Shown here: piece after piece, positions 33,669 through 42,332 of the stretch | Layout: the number at the start of each line of letters is the position of its first letter | How positions within the stretch are numbered: the first letter of the stretch is position 1 | From: Nostoc sp. MG11 | GTDB lineage: Bacteria; Cyanobacteriota; Cyanobacteriia; Cyanobacteriales; Nostocaceae | DNA: 45,588 nt | Direction: 5' to 3' | Assembly (NCBI RefSeq): GCF_014904695.1 | Contig: NZ_JACXXN010000040.1 | Span: 1-45,588 of the forward strand | Program-made: the position numbers and the translations under genes | The notes under the pieces: generated by a model | The model's input: only the letters and a program-made list of their open reading frames with translations | Databases searched by the model: none | What the model was told of the DNA's origin: nothing

Positions 33669-34931
33669 TTATTTAATTCCTCGCCAACGGATACATTCTG
33701 CGGCTGAGAAAATACTCACTCCTGCTAATAAGAATTGACTAAGTTGTATTTCTGGCTTGATATACTGATTTTGAAATAATAGCAGTATGCCACAGATACA
33801 GAAAATAACCGCAAAGATAACATCATAATCTCTTGCAATATTCGAGTACCAAGAGCGGAGAAAAAACCAACCTGCTCCAAAAGCTGCCAGACCAACACCT
33901 AGCAAAATTATCCAAGTAGTTGACTTAAAGAAAAATAGTCCAGCCGCGCCGACAAACGGTATAAATTTGATTACAGATAATATTTTGTTAAGGAAAGATA
34001 GTGATGTAGCTTGAGGCTTGGGGTGGTCAAGAAAATCAGAAGCGGGTGTTGATGATTGTGTAGGGGTATATGTGCCTACAGGCGGAATTGAAGGTTGATT
34101 TGGTGCGAAGGGACTTAATAATTCCCGGAGATCTTGTAGTACTTCTGTGGCAGACTGATAGCGATCGCGGTAGTGATAACGCACCATCTTTTGTACAACC
34201 TCTGCCAGTCGCAGGGAAACCTGTGTTTGATTTTGCCACACGACCTCACCTGTTTCCAAATTCTCCTGTAATTGTGACGGCAGTATTCCCGTTAACGCCT
34301 GAATAGCAATCATTCCTAACGCATATATATCACTATTGTGGCGTGGTTTTCCTTGTGCCTGTTCTGCTGGCATGTATCCAGGAGTACCAATAGCCACAGT
34401 AGCCGCTATTTGGCTATCTGCGGCTACTTGCGTTTGCATTTGTTTAACTGCACCAAAGTCAATTAAAACTAACTTGCCATCATAATCCCGTCTAATTAAA
34501 TTATCAGGCTTGATGTCACGATGAATTACCCCGTAGCTATGAACAAACTCCAAAACTCCCAAAACATCTTGTAGCATCTGAATGACTTGGTTTTCATTCC
34601 AGCATTCATCAGGACGCATTTCTGTGCTGAGTGGATGCCCAACAATTAACTCTTGCACCAAGCAAAATTCTTGATTTTCTTCAAAGTAAGCTAAAAGCCG
34701 AGGAATTTGGTCATGGTTGCCCAACTGTTCTAAAATCTCTGCCTCACTATTAAATAGGCGTCTAGCAACTTGCAAGTAGTAGGGTTCAGAAATAGCAGGT
34801 TTTAGTAGCTTCAAAACACATTTGGGATTACCCGGTCGGCGGGTGTCTTCCACAATGTATGTTTCTCCAAACCCTCCGGCACTCAAAACTTGGATAACTT
34901 TGTAACGCCCATCTAATAGCTTTCCTAGCAT
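33669..34931 (-). CDS. Serine/threonine protein kinase with Ycf66-like C-terminal membrane domain
   Basis: The 420-residue protein has a complete Hanks-type kinase domain (about 10-275): glycine loop SAGGFGETYIVED, ATP-binding Lys41 in CVLKLLKP, catalytic HRDIKPDN, DFG in LIDFGAVKQM and GTPGYMPAEQ. A Pro/Ser/Thr-rich linker follows (about 275-310). The C-terminus has four hydrophobic segments (about 320-415) with DYDVIFAVIFCICGILLLF and QLSQFLLAGVSIFSAAECI, which matches the Ycf66-like protein encoded next to it. The kinase domain therefore should sit in the cytoplasm on a membrane anchor. Substrates unknown. Confidence 0.88.
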   Translation of the reverse strand: MLGKLLDGRYKVIQVLSAGGFGETYIVEDTRRPGNPKCVLKLLKPAISEPYYLQVARRLFNSEAEILEQLGNHDQIPRLLAYFEENQEFCLVQELIVGHPLSTEMRPDECWNENQVIQMLQDVLGVLEFVHSYGVIHRDIKPDNLIRRDYDGKLVLIDFGAVKQMQTQVAADSQIAATVAIGTPGYMPAEQAQGKPRHNSDIYALGMIAIQALTGILPSQLQENLETGEVVWQNQTQVSLRLAEVVQKMVRYHYRDRYQSATEVLQDLRELLSPFAPNQPSIPPVGTYTPTQSSTPASDFLDHPKPQATSLSFLNKILSVIKFIPFVGAAGLFFFKSTTWIILLGVGLAAFGAGWFFLRSWYSNIARDYDVIFAVIFCICGILLLFQNQYIKPEIQLSQFLLAGVSIFSAAECIRWRGIK

Positions 34932-35067
34932 AGTGTGGCTGACGCAATGATTTTTACAACATCTTGCTACATAATAACGGAACGGTTGCTAAAGGTAGGA
35001 GGGGGGGCAGGGGAAGCAGGGGAAGAAAAATTACAATTGACTAATGACTCTTGACTTTTGACTTTTG

Positions 35068-35093
35068 TACAGACGCAATTAATCGCGTCTGTA
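35068..35093. repeat. Palindromic dispersed repeat
   Basis: ACAGACGC and GCGTCTGT flank AATTAATC, giving a strong hairpin 75 bases before the HugZ-like gene. It belongs to the GTACAGACGCGATTAATCGC repeat class common in Nostoc. A run of G-rich sequence (34997-35020) precedes it. Confidence 0.7.
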
Positions 35094-35169
35094 TTGTTTG
35101 CATTCCATCCTATCGCTCAATAACGTTAGGATATTGACGAACTGTTACTCATCGCTACAGTAATTTTTT

Positions 35170-35679
35170 ATGAGTCAATTGGAAAAAGTTCAATCAGAGT
35201 ACGAAAAATTTACTGAAGAAATTCAAAGTGTAATCATTAGCACTGTGAGCGCACAGGGGATACCCAACTCTAGTTACGCTCCCTATGTGATGGATGATGC
35301 CAAAAATATTTACATCTACGTCAGCGGTCTTGCGAGCCATACCAAAAATATTTATATCAATCCTCATGTTAGTGTCTTATTTATTGAGGATGAAGCTCAA
35401 ACTAACCAAATTTTTGCCCGTCACCGTTTAAGTTTTGATTGTACGGCAACTTTAATAGAACGTGAAACTGAGAAGTGGAATGAAATTGTTGAGCAATTTC
35501 AAGAGCGGTTTGGTCAAATTATTGAGGTTTTGCGCGGCTTGGGTGACTTTCGGATTTTTCAGCTAACTCCTAGTGAAGGTCGTTTTGTAATTGGTTTTGG
35601 AGCAGCTTATCACATCAGTGGTGATAACCTCCATCAACTCGTTCAACTTACAGGAGATAGTGACCAAAAGCCAGCATAA
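35170..35679 (+). CDS. HugZ-like heme utilisation / PNP oxidase-fold protein
   Basis: The 169-residue protein has a split-barrel flavin-reductase-like fold with NSSYAPYVMDDAKNIYIYVS near the start and FVIGFGAAYHISG near the end, the latter a signature of HugZ heme oxygenases. HugZ degrades heme to release iron; a flavin or heme ligand is possible here. It is shorter than Helicobacter HugZ, lacking its N-terminal part, as is common in cyanobacterial members. Alone on the plus strand. Confidence 0.75.
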   Translation: MSQLEKVQSEYEKFTEEIQSVIISTVSAQGIPNSSYAPYVMDDAKNIYIYVSGLASHTKNIYINPHVSVLFIEDEAQTNQIFARHRLSFDCTATLIERETEKWNEIVEQFQERFGQIIEVLRGLGDFRIFQLTPSEGRFVIGFGAAYHISGDNLHQLVQLTGDSDQKPA

Positions 35680-35790
35680 AAAACGAAAGAATAGCAGACA
35701 AAAACGTACTAACTCCCGGATTTATCGGTAAGCTTTACTTTATACTTTTGGCGTCAGGCTAAGTGCAATTAAACTAAACTTTTGAATTTT

Positions 35791-36678
35791 ATGCTTCAGT
35801 TTCAACCTCCTGGCTTTGGACATAAAGTCATCCATACATCCTTGGGGGCAATGGTTTACTATACCCAAACGAATGCACCTTGGGCGATCGCTGACACTGA
35901 AGATTTACCCCCATTACTATTTCTTCACAACTTTGGTGGTGGGGCCTCTGCTTATGAATGGTCTAAAGTTTACCCGGCTTTTGCCTCTACTTATCATGTT
36001 TTAGCTCCCGATTTAATCGGTTGGGGAGAGTCGGCTCATCCACCCAGAGACTATCAAATTAGGGATTATCTCAGCACGATCGCAGAGTTTATCATTCAAA
36101 CTTGTCGTCGGCCTGTGACGGTGGTAGCCTCGTCTCTGACAGCTGCTTTCGCTATCCGCTTGGCTATTGTCCAACCCAACTTATTCAAAACACTGTTCTT
36201 GGTCTGTCCCTCTGGGTTTGATGACTTTGGCCAGGGTGCTGGACGCAGACTTCCACTTTCAGTAATTAATACACCCTTATTAGACAGTTTAATTTATACT
36301 CTTGGTGCTGAAAATGAAATTGCAGTGCGAAACTTTTTGCAGAGTTTTCTCTTTGCTAAAACCCAACGAGTATCTCAGGAAATGGTAGAGGCTTATTTAA
36401 CCTCTGCACAACAGCCTAATGCGAAGTTTGCCGCTTTGTCATTTTTACGGGGCGACCTTTACTTTGATCTAAGTTTGTATATTCAGCAACTAATAGTTCC
36501 CACTGTCATTTTTTGGGGTGAGAAGGCACAATTTACCAGTATCAAACTGGGGCGACGCTTGGCAAATTTGAATATAAGTGCAATTCGAGATTTTTATGCG
36601 ATCGCAGATGCAGGAATACTACCTCATCTAGAAATACCAGAAGTTGTAATTGGTTTATTGCAACGGTATTTAAAGTAA
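35791..36678 (+). CDS. Alpha/beta hydrolase with atypical nucleophile elbow
   Basis: The 295-residue protein has the alpha/beta hydrolase fold: oxyanion-loop HNFGGGASAYEWSKVYP, DLIGWGES, and a late His in GILPHLEIPE. The elbow reads VVASSLTAAF, so it lacks both glycines of the G-x-S-x-G motif; the second Ser would be the nucleophile. ATG at 35791 is preferred over TTG at 35782. Its stop is three bases from the convergent Uma2 gene. Substrate unknown. Confidence 0.82.
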   Translation: MLQFQPPGFGHKVIHTSLGAMVYYTQTNAPWAIADTEDLPPLLFLHNFGGGASAYEWSKVYPAFASTYHVLAPDLIGWGESAHPPRDYQIRDYLSTIAEFIIQTCRRPVTVVASSLTAAFAIRLAIVQPNLFKTLFLVCPSGFDDFGQGAGRRLPLSVINTPLLDSLIYTLGAENEIAVRNFLQSFLFAKTQRVSQEMVEAYLTSAQQPNAKFAALSFLRGDLYFDLSLYIQQLIVPTVIFWGEKAQFTSIKLGRRLANLNISAIRDFYAIADAGILPHLEIPEVVIGLLQRYLK

Positions 36679-36681
36679 ACA

Positions 36682-37464
36682 TTAATCTGAAATACTCAGT
36701 TCCTCAACCACAGATTCCGGCAAACCTGTTAACTCTGCTACCTGTTTTACTGTCATCCCTAATTGAAGTAGCTTTCGTGCTGTTTGTTGCAACTGCAAAT
36801 TTACCTGATCTGCTCGTTGTTGTGCTTGGTCTGCTCGTTGACGTTGCTTTTCTTCTGCTGTTGGCAACAATTCTCCATCCATTGTTGCCCAACGCAACCA
36901 AGTTGTATTAACGTTTTTGTAGCTACCTTGCCAACGTAGCAATACTAAACCTAATGCTTGACTCACCAATTGATTTTCCGCATTAGGTGTTATTGATTGA
37001 TACACACCACTACCAAGAGAAAAACCAGCCCAGTCATCAGGGTTGAAAGGATCAAACCAGAAATATTCTGGAACGCGCATCTGATTTTGATAAATCAGCT
37101 TTTTCTCATTTTTATCGGTTGCAGATGTACCCGGCGAAAGCAATTCAATTACGACATCAGGGCCTTTACCTTCTTCCCAAACAACCCAACTGCGGCGTTC
37201 TCCTTTGGGGACTCCCAGCACAGCAAAAAAGTCTGGGCCTCTAAAATCTTGGTTTTTTACCTGAGCCAGGCTGAAATAGACGAACATATTACCGCTTGCA
37301 TATCCATCCTCCCGTTGTTCCATCCAAGTCTCCACGACATCAATTAACAATTCCATTTGCATTTTGTGCCGTTGACTTTCCATCGGGATACCGTCATCGT
37401 AGGGTAGTTCCGCCTGGGTAGGCGGGAGCGTTATGTCTGGTGTAGCGAGGGTAGTTTCTGACAT
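36682..37464 (-). CDS. Uma2 family (DUF820) protein with coiled-coil tail
   Basis: The 260-residue protein has the PD-(D/E)XK-like Uma2 fold (about 20-195), with GPDFFAVLGVPKGER, VVWEEGKGPDVVIELLS and the catalytic-type E-x-x-S segment, and a Gln/Arg/Ala-rich coiled coil (about 205-250) ending in a HTH-like tail GMTVKQVAELTGLPESVVE. Uma2 genes are strongly amplified in cyanobacteria and nearly always of unknown role. The tail could bind DNA or recruit partners. A decayed Uma2 tail lies directly upstream on the same strand. Confidence 0.82.
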   Translation of the reverse strand: MSETTLATPDITLPPTQAELPYDDGIPMESQRHKMQMELLIDVVETWMEQREDGYASGNMFVYFSLAQVKNQDFRGPDFFAVLGVPKGERRSWVVWEEGKGPDVVIELLSPGTSATDKNEKKLIYQNQMRVPEYFWFDPFNPDDWAGFSLGSGVYQSITPNAENQLVSQALGLVLLRWQGSYKNVNTTWLRWATMDGELLPTAEEKQRQRADQAQQRADQVNLQLQQTARKLLQLGMTVKQVAELTGLPESVVEELSISD

Positions 37465-37471
37465 GGTTTTC

Positions 37472-37665
37472 TTAAAGCTGATCTGGTGGAGCTTCTCCCA
37501 ATTTCTGTAACCGAGCTGTTAATCCCTCTGTACGTTATTGTGCATCAGCCCGTCGTTCTGCTTCCTCCGGTAATAGTACCAAATTACCTGCTTCCTCAGA
37601 AAACTTGAATACATTACCGAACCAGCATCCAACAATAGCCCGAACGTCTGACACCACAACTAATG
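37472..37665 (-). pseudogene. Decayed Uma2-family tail
   Basis: Read on the minus strand, the sequence encodes NVFKFSEEAGNLVLLPEE, AERRADAQ, an in-frame TAA, then TEGLTARLQKLGEAPPDQL and stop. The helix-rich ending matches the usual C-terminus of Uma2 proteins. The internal stop and the absence of the main domain upstream mark a remnant. The rest of the 359-base gap before 37824 shows no gene. Confidence 0.5.
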
Positions 37666-37823
37666 GAGAAGACTAATATTTCTATATTGCTTGATTACTT
37701 GGAGGCTATGATTCACTTAGATATTAGCTTGCGATCGCTCAGTTCAAGTGTGATAGCTACTTTTTATTACTGTACTTTGCAGACACCTCAATTTACAACT
37801 TAACAAAATTTTAACTTACGTCT

Positions 37824-38951
37824 ATGCGTCTGACCTCACTTGATGTTTTTCGTGGCATTACCATCGCTGGCATGATTCTCGTCAACATGATGGGAGTTGC
37901 AGATGACGTGTATCCTCTGTTGGCTCACGCCGACTGGAACGGTTGTACACCAACAGATTTGGTATTTCCCTTCTTTTTGTTCATTGTCGGGGTGGCGATG
38001 ACTTTCTCTTTGTCAAAGTACACCGAAGCCAACAAACCGACTTCAGCAGTTTACTGGCGCATCTTGCGCCGCGCTGCCATTCTCTTTGCTTTGGGGTTGC
38101 TGCTAAATGGCTTTTGGAATAAAGGTGTTTGGACTTTCGACTTGAGTAGCATCCGCATGATGGGAGTGTTGCAGCGCATCAGTCTTACCTACCTCTTTGC
38201 CTCTTTAGCAGTCCTCAACTTGCCGCGTAAAGGGCAATGGATACTTGCAGCGGTACTACTCATCGGCTACTGGTTGACGATGATGTATGTACCAGTACCC
38301 GATTATGGCGCTGGCATTCTCACGCGGACAGGAAACTTCGCCGCTTACATTGACCGCCAAATTATACCCCAAGCGCATCTTTATGCGGGCGATGGTTTTA
38401 AAAAGTTGGGAGATCCAGAAGGGCTTTTCAGCACCATTCCTGCTATAGTTAGCGTCCTCGCTGGTTATTTTACTGGGCAATGGATACGCAGTCAGCCAGT
38501 GCAATCACGTACGAGTGTCGGTTTAGGATTATTTGGCATTGGTTGCTTAATTATTGGTTGGGTGTGGGGGTGGACATTTCCCATCAATAAAAAGCTGTGG
38601 ACGAGTTCCTACGTTGTCTTTACTAGCGGTTGGGCATTACTTTTGCTAGCAGCTTGTTACCAACTGATCGAAGTGCGGCTGATACGTCGCTGGAGTAAAC
38701 CCTTTGAAATTATGGGCTTAAATGCGATCGCACTTTTCGTTGCATCTGTTTTATTAATTAAAATACTAGTCAAAACCCATATCGGCAACGGAGAAAACGC
38801 TCCCAGCACCTACAATTGGATTTACCAGAATCTTTTCGCCTCTTGGGCAGGTGCGCTAAATGGTTCTTTATTATTTGCCCTAGTCACTGTACTATTATGG
38901 TTTGCAGTTGGCTTCTTAATGTATCGCCAACGCTGGTTTATCAAAATCTAA
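37824..38951 (+). CDS. Multi-pass membrane acyltransferase-like protein (DUF5009/HGSNAT-like)
   Basis: The 375-residue protein has about ten hydrophobic segments and begins RLTSLDVFRGITIAGMILV, then NGCTPTDLVFPFFLFIVGV, a pattern of the heparan-alpha-glucosaminide N-acetyltransferase-like family in bacteria. Such proteins are thought to transfer acyl groups to sugars across the membrane. Conserved Asp and His positions (DLSSIRMMGVLQRI) are present. Isolated on the plus strand; substrate unknown. A dispersed-repeat end (CTCTGCGCCTCCGCGG) follows the stop. Confidence 0.85.
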   Translation: MRLTSLDVFRGITIAGMILVNMMGVADDVYPLLAHADWNGCTPTDLVFPFFLFIVGVAMTFSLSKYTEANKPTSAVYWRILRRAAILFALGLLLNGFWNKGVWTFDLSSIRMMGVLQRISLTYLFASLAVLNLPRKGQWILAAVLLIGYWLTMMYVPVPDYGAGILTRTGNFAAYIDRQIIPQAHLYAGDGFKKLGDPEGLFSTIPAIVSVLAGYFTGQWIRSQPVQSRTSVGLGLFGIGCLIIGWVWGWTFPINKKLWTSSYVVFTSGWALLLLAACYQLIEVRLIRRWSKPFEIMGLNAIALFVASVLLIKILVKTHIGNGENAPSTYNWIYQNLFASWAGALNGSLLFALVTVLLWFAVGFLMYRQRWFIKI

Positions 38952-38990
38952 CCTCTGCGCCTCCGCGGCTCTGCGTGAATTAATTACACC

Positions 38991-39572
38991 CTACTCCTCC
39001 ACATTAAAATCCACTTTATCGTAAATATCCGCCAGCAAAATTTGGCAAGGAATAGAAGCCAAGTTTAAACTGTCTTCCCCATCTTCAAATTCCGAAAATA
39101 TCCATCTATTATTATCCGTTTTAAAGTACTGCTCAACGTGCATTTTGTACTGGTCAATTAGAACATACTCCTGAAAGTTAGAAATCGTCCGATAAGCAGC
39201 AAACTTTTCATCTCTGTCATAACTCTTAGTAGATTTTGACAGCACCTCAGCAATAAATACTGGATTAATCAGGGTATCTCGTCTTCCTTCTTGATACTCC
39301 AAAGGAGTTTTCACCACCATCACATCAGGATAAGTGTAAATTTGCTTGTTAGGAATCCAAAGACGCTGGTCTGTTACAAAGACTCGATAAGGCTGACGCT
39401 TAAGAAGAAAATTTAGTGTACCACTTAAGTTAAGTGCAATTTGGTTGTGATTCGGTGTTCCGCCTGTCATTAGGATAATTTGTCCATCAATATATTCATA
39501 GCGTTCCTCTGAATTAATTTCTACTTCTAGATATTCTTCGGGTGAATAATAGCGTTGTTCTTGTAATTGCAT
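38991..39572 (-). CDS. Uma2 family (DUF820) protein
   Basis: The 193-residue protein is a typical short Uma2: RYYSPEEYLEVEINSEERY, YIDGQIILMTGGTPNHNQI, then YPDVMVVK and PVFIAEVLSKSTKSYDRDEK, which carry the acidic and Lys residues of the restriction-endonuclease-like site. The ATG at 39572 is chosen because GAGGA lies six bases upstream of it but overlaps too closely with the ATG at 39578. No recognised partner nearby. Function unknown, as for the family. Confidence 0.85.
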   Translation of the reverse strand: MQLQEQRYYSPEEYLEVEINSEERYEYIDGQIILMTGGTPNHNQIALNLSGTLNFLLKRQPYRVFVTDQRLWIPNKQIYTYPDVMVVKTPLEYQEGRRDTLINPVFIAEVLSKSTKSYDRDEKFAAYRTISNFQEYVLIDQYKMHVEQYFKTDNNRWIFSEFEDGEDSLNLASIPCQILLADIYDKVDFNVEE

Positions 39573-39768
39573 AATCATTCCTCATTTTTGGGTAAACCAT
39601 ATAACTAGACGGAATCAAACCTGAATACCATTCGTCTCTGGGATTCAAGTAAAATGTATCTGCGAAAACCGTTCTCATGATTCATCTTGTTTTGATTTCC
39701 CATAGAGATAATGGTCAAATAGCGGCGAGATTAGGCTTTGAGTGTTTATTCAATTAGCTCAACGCCGA

Positions 39769-39794
39769 GAAGTTCCAGAAATACTGGAACCTTC
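39769..39794. promoter_or_regulatory. Palindrome between obg and Uma2 genes
   Basis: GAAGTTCCAG and CTGGAACCTTC flank AAATA, with a perfect 7-base core (GTTCCAG / CTGGAAC). It lies downstream of obg and upstream of the Uma2 gene, so it may be a terminator stem or an operator. No T-tract. Confidence 0.35.
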
Positions 39795-39870
39795 AGGCTA
39801 GATAGCTGAATTAGTATAAAACTCAGCCTTAGAGTTTGAGCCAGTCAGCTTATTTTTTTACTTTAGTCAA

Positions 39871-40899
39871 TCACCCCAACACCTCTACTTCTTCAACAGC
39901 ATTAAGTTCGTCAAGAATTCGCCAAAGTTCCTGTAACATTGGCTCTAAACCAGTGCGCGTCACTGCTGAAATTATAAAAACTGGGGCGTAGGAAAGGTGA
40001 TTAAGTTGGGTAGCTAGCGCCTCCAAATCCACTGTCTCTCTATCAACTGCATCAATTTTGTTCAGAGCCAAAATTTGGGGACGCTTGGCTAAACCTTGTC
40101 CATAAGCTTGTAATTCTTGCTGAATTGTATTGTAATCTCTGACTACATCATCACTGGTGGCGTCAATTAAGTGCAATAGCACCCGCGTGCGCTCGATGTG
40201 CCGCAAGAAATCGTGTCCCAGTCCAGCACCATGAGATGCTCCCTCAATTAGTCCGGGAATATCAGCGAAAACTGTACCATCGCCGGTGGGTTTGCGTACT
40301 ACACCCAAATTTGGTATGAGGGTAGTAAAAGGATAATCGGCAATTTTTGGACGTGCGGCTGACAAAGATGAAATTAAAGTGGATTTCCCCGCATTTGGTA
40401 ATCCAATAATTCCCACTTCTGCCAAAAGTTTTAACTCTAAACGCAGCACCTTCATTTCCCCTGGTAGTCCGGGGAGAGCGTATTCTGGGGCGCGGTTGCG
40501 GTTACTCAAGAAATGCTGATTTCCCAATCCACCTTTACCGCCTTCAACAACCCGAAATCTTTGTCCAGGCTCGATTAAATCTTCCAGCAAAGCACCTGTT
40601 CCTGCATCATAAATAGCAGTACCACAAGGAACTTCGATGATTAAATCCTTTCCTGATGCTCCAGTGCAGTTATTTGGCCCACCACGAGCACCGTTTTCTG
40701 CTTGAAAGCGATGGTTATATCTAAAATCCAGCAAGGTTTGCAGGTTCTCATCGGCAACGAAAATTACCGAGCCGCCTCGTCCGCCATTACCACCGGAGGG
40801 ACCGCCTGCTGGTACATACTTCTCGCGCCGGAAGGCGACAATGCCATCGCCACCTTTGCCAGCTTCAACTTCAATTACTGATTGGTCGATAAATTGCAT
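39871..40899 (-). CDS. obgE: GTPase Obg/CgtA
   Basis: The 342-residue GTPase has the glycine-rich Obg fold (about 1-158, [20 protein letters not shown]) and a G domain with GLPNAGKST (G1), DIPGLIEGA (G3) and NKID (G4). It acts in ribosome large-subunit assembly and stress control. It lacks the C-terminal OCT domain, as is usual in cyanobacteria. Repeat DNA (40915-41078) precedes its start and separates it from the Mo-nitrogenase-domain gene. Confidence 0.95.
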   Translation of the reverse strand: MQFIDQSVIEVEAGKGGDGIVAFRREKYVPAGGPSGGNGGRGGSVIFVADENLQTLLDFRYNHRFQAENGARGGPNNCTGASGKDLIIEVPCGTAIYDAGTGALLEDLIEPGQRFRVVEGGKGGLGNQHFLSNRNRAPEYALPGLPGEMKVLRLELKLLAEVGIIGLPNAGKSTLISSLSAARPKIADYPFTTLIPNLGVVRKPTGDGTVFADIPGLIEGASHGAGLGHDFLRHIERTRVLLHLIDATSDDVVRDYNTIQQELQAYGQGLAKRPQILALNKIDAVDRETVDLEALATQLNHLSYAPVFIISAVTRTGLEPMLQELWRILDELNAVEEVEVLG

Positions 40900-40914
40900 A
40901 TTTTTAGAGTCTTG

Positions 40915-41078
40915 AGTGCTGAATGGTGAGTTATAAATTATAAGTTTTAATTAACTATTCATTCCTCACTCTTTACTTGTAACTCTCCGAGAACTCTGAA
41001 CAGCATTTTTTGCCGTAGACGCCCATAGAACAATTTGGCATCAGATATCAGAAGTTCGGTAACTCCCCATTCAGCACT
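40915..41078. repeat. AGTGCTGA-class element with inverted ends
   Basis: Left end AGTGCTGAATGGTGAGTT and right end AACTCCCCATTCAGCACT are complementary at 17 of 18 positions and bound about 164 bases with no gene. Further AGTGCTGA-like units follow to 41100. The same repeat class is found inside ldpA. Confidence 0.75.
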
Positions 41079-41106
41079 TCATTACTCAGCACTCCTCACT
41101 CAATCT

Positions 41107-41775
41107 TCAAATGTATGGTGAAATATCTTCACCACATTCATCTGCTAGATAGGAGAGGGCGCGGAAACGTAAGCCCACTAGTTGCTCATACAGGGGGTTA
41201 ATTTTGCACATCGGCGGAATATGAACAATCTTACGTCCAAACAGTTTGACATCCCGCTCAAAGGGACACTGAGAAGGAATCATTTTGCACAAAAAGCGGG
41301 CTACTCTTGGATCTTGGATGTCTAGCCCGTCCAGCCATTGACGCAGAGGGTGTAGCGCGTTAATTTGTCGCTTTGTCAGCCCGGTTGTGGGAGTAATTTG
41401 CTGTGGATGTTCCAGGGTGTGACGAAGGGCTTCTAGTACATTCTGTGGCTGTTCCAAGGCTTGGCACAATTGTTGTAAAACCTTGTCTTCGCTGGGAGAA
41501 TAAGTACCATCTGCGATCGCTACCATCACGGCTGTACGCAAGAAATTTTCCGCTGCTGGTGTACCTTTACCCAATACTGCGGCTAATTCCTCTGGTGTGA
41601 TTACCTCTAGTGACTCGAAGTTAATCCCAGGAGCTAATTCATCCTCTGTGATGCTGGCAATTAATTCCTGTTCTTGGGCGTCGAAATTACCATCAGCCCA
41701 AGCAATGGTGAGCAGTCCACGCAACCAAGCGGCAATTTGTTCGCTGCTGTAGGGGGATTGAACGGCACTTATCAT
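41107..41775 (-). CDS. Mo-dependent nitrogenase C-terminal domain protein with TerB-like N-terminus
   Basis: The 222-residue protein has an N-terminal helical TerB-like domain (LRGLLTIAWADGNFDAQEQ, and a second copy VMVAIADGTYSPSEDK) with acidic loops that may bind metal, and a C-terminal Mo-nitro_C domain (QCPFERDVKLFGRKIVHI, then PPMCKINPLYEQLVGLRFRA). The latter is named for proteins near nitrogenase genes, but members also occur elsewhere. ATG at 41775 (with GTGAG upstream) is preferred over TTG at 41805. No nif gene is in the window. Function not established. Confidence 0.82.
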   Translation of the reverse strand: MISAVQSPYSSEQIAAWLRGLLTIAWADGNFDAQEQELIASITEDELAPGINFESLEVITPEELAAVLGKGTPAAENFLRTAVMVAIADGTYSPSEDKVLQQLCQALEQPQNVLEALRHTLEHPQQITPTTGLTKRQINALHPLRQWLDGLDIQDPRVARFLCKMIPSQCPFERDVKLFGRKIVHIPPMCKINPLYEQLVGLRFRALSYLADECGEDISPYI

Positions 41776-42332
41776 AAACTCACGTCTCAAGCTTTCCTCA
41801 ATCAATACTAAGCTACCTTTAAGGTGGATAAACTGTTACACAGCTAACTTAAAGGCTCTGAAGATTTGTTTTTTATTGAAAGATAAAGGAAAGATTGACA
41901 GTTTACAGTTTCCTGTCTTTCCCTGTGATTTTTGACAGTGAAGCAATGTCTATGACGGGCTACGCCTACACCCTATTCAAAGAATCTTAAACCAGAAAAA
42001 TTTCAAAATCGCAACAGTACTATCTTGAGGTAAAATCCCTTTTGAGGTAATCTTGAGAATTTTTTCTACTTAAATTCATGAGTAAAACTAAAGTTAACGT
42101 CTGTATAATTCAAAAATTGTTATTAATTACCTCTGAGTAGCGACTTTCAAAGTTCAAAAAGCATAGCTTATCACACTAGATGCCAAATTTGCGGAGATTA
42201 AAACCAGCATTTAATGACGATTAGAATAAATTGTTACTGCTAAATAATCTCATATATGAGAATGCTTGCGTATCGATTGGCATTAGTTTCAATTAGGTTG
42301 ATCTCAAGTAATTGTAATTAAAGGTATATATA
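41776..42332. other. Gene-free region between divergent genes
   Basis: This 557-base stretch lies between the divergent Mo-nitrogenase-domain gene and the GCS2-like gene and should hold both promoters. It contains a short dispersed-repeat piece (GACGGGCTACGCCTACACC near 41955) and AT-rich DNA. I see no gene or RNA. Confidence 0.5.

Noticed and set aside
36682-39572. Uma2 genes as transposon endonucleases
   Set aside because: Uma2 proteins are widespread in cyanobacteria without transposon ends; none flank these genes.
41107-41775. Part of a nitrogen-fixation cluster
   Set aside because: Only the C-terminal domain name suggests nitrogenase; no nif gene is nearby and this domain is common outside nif clusters.
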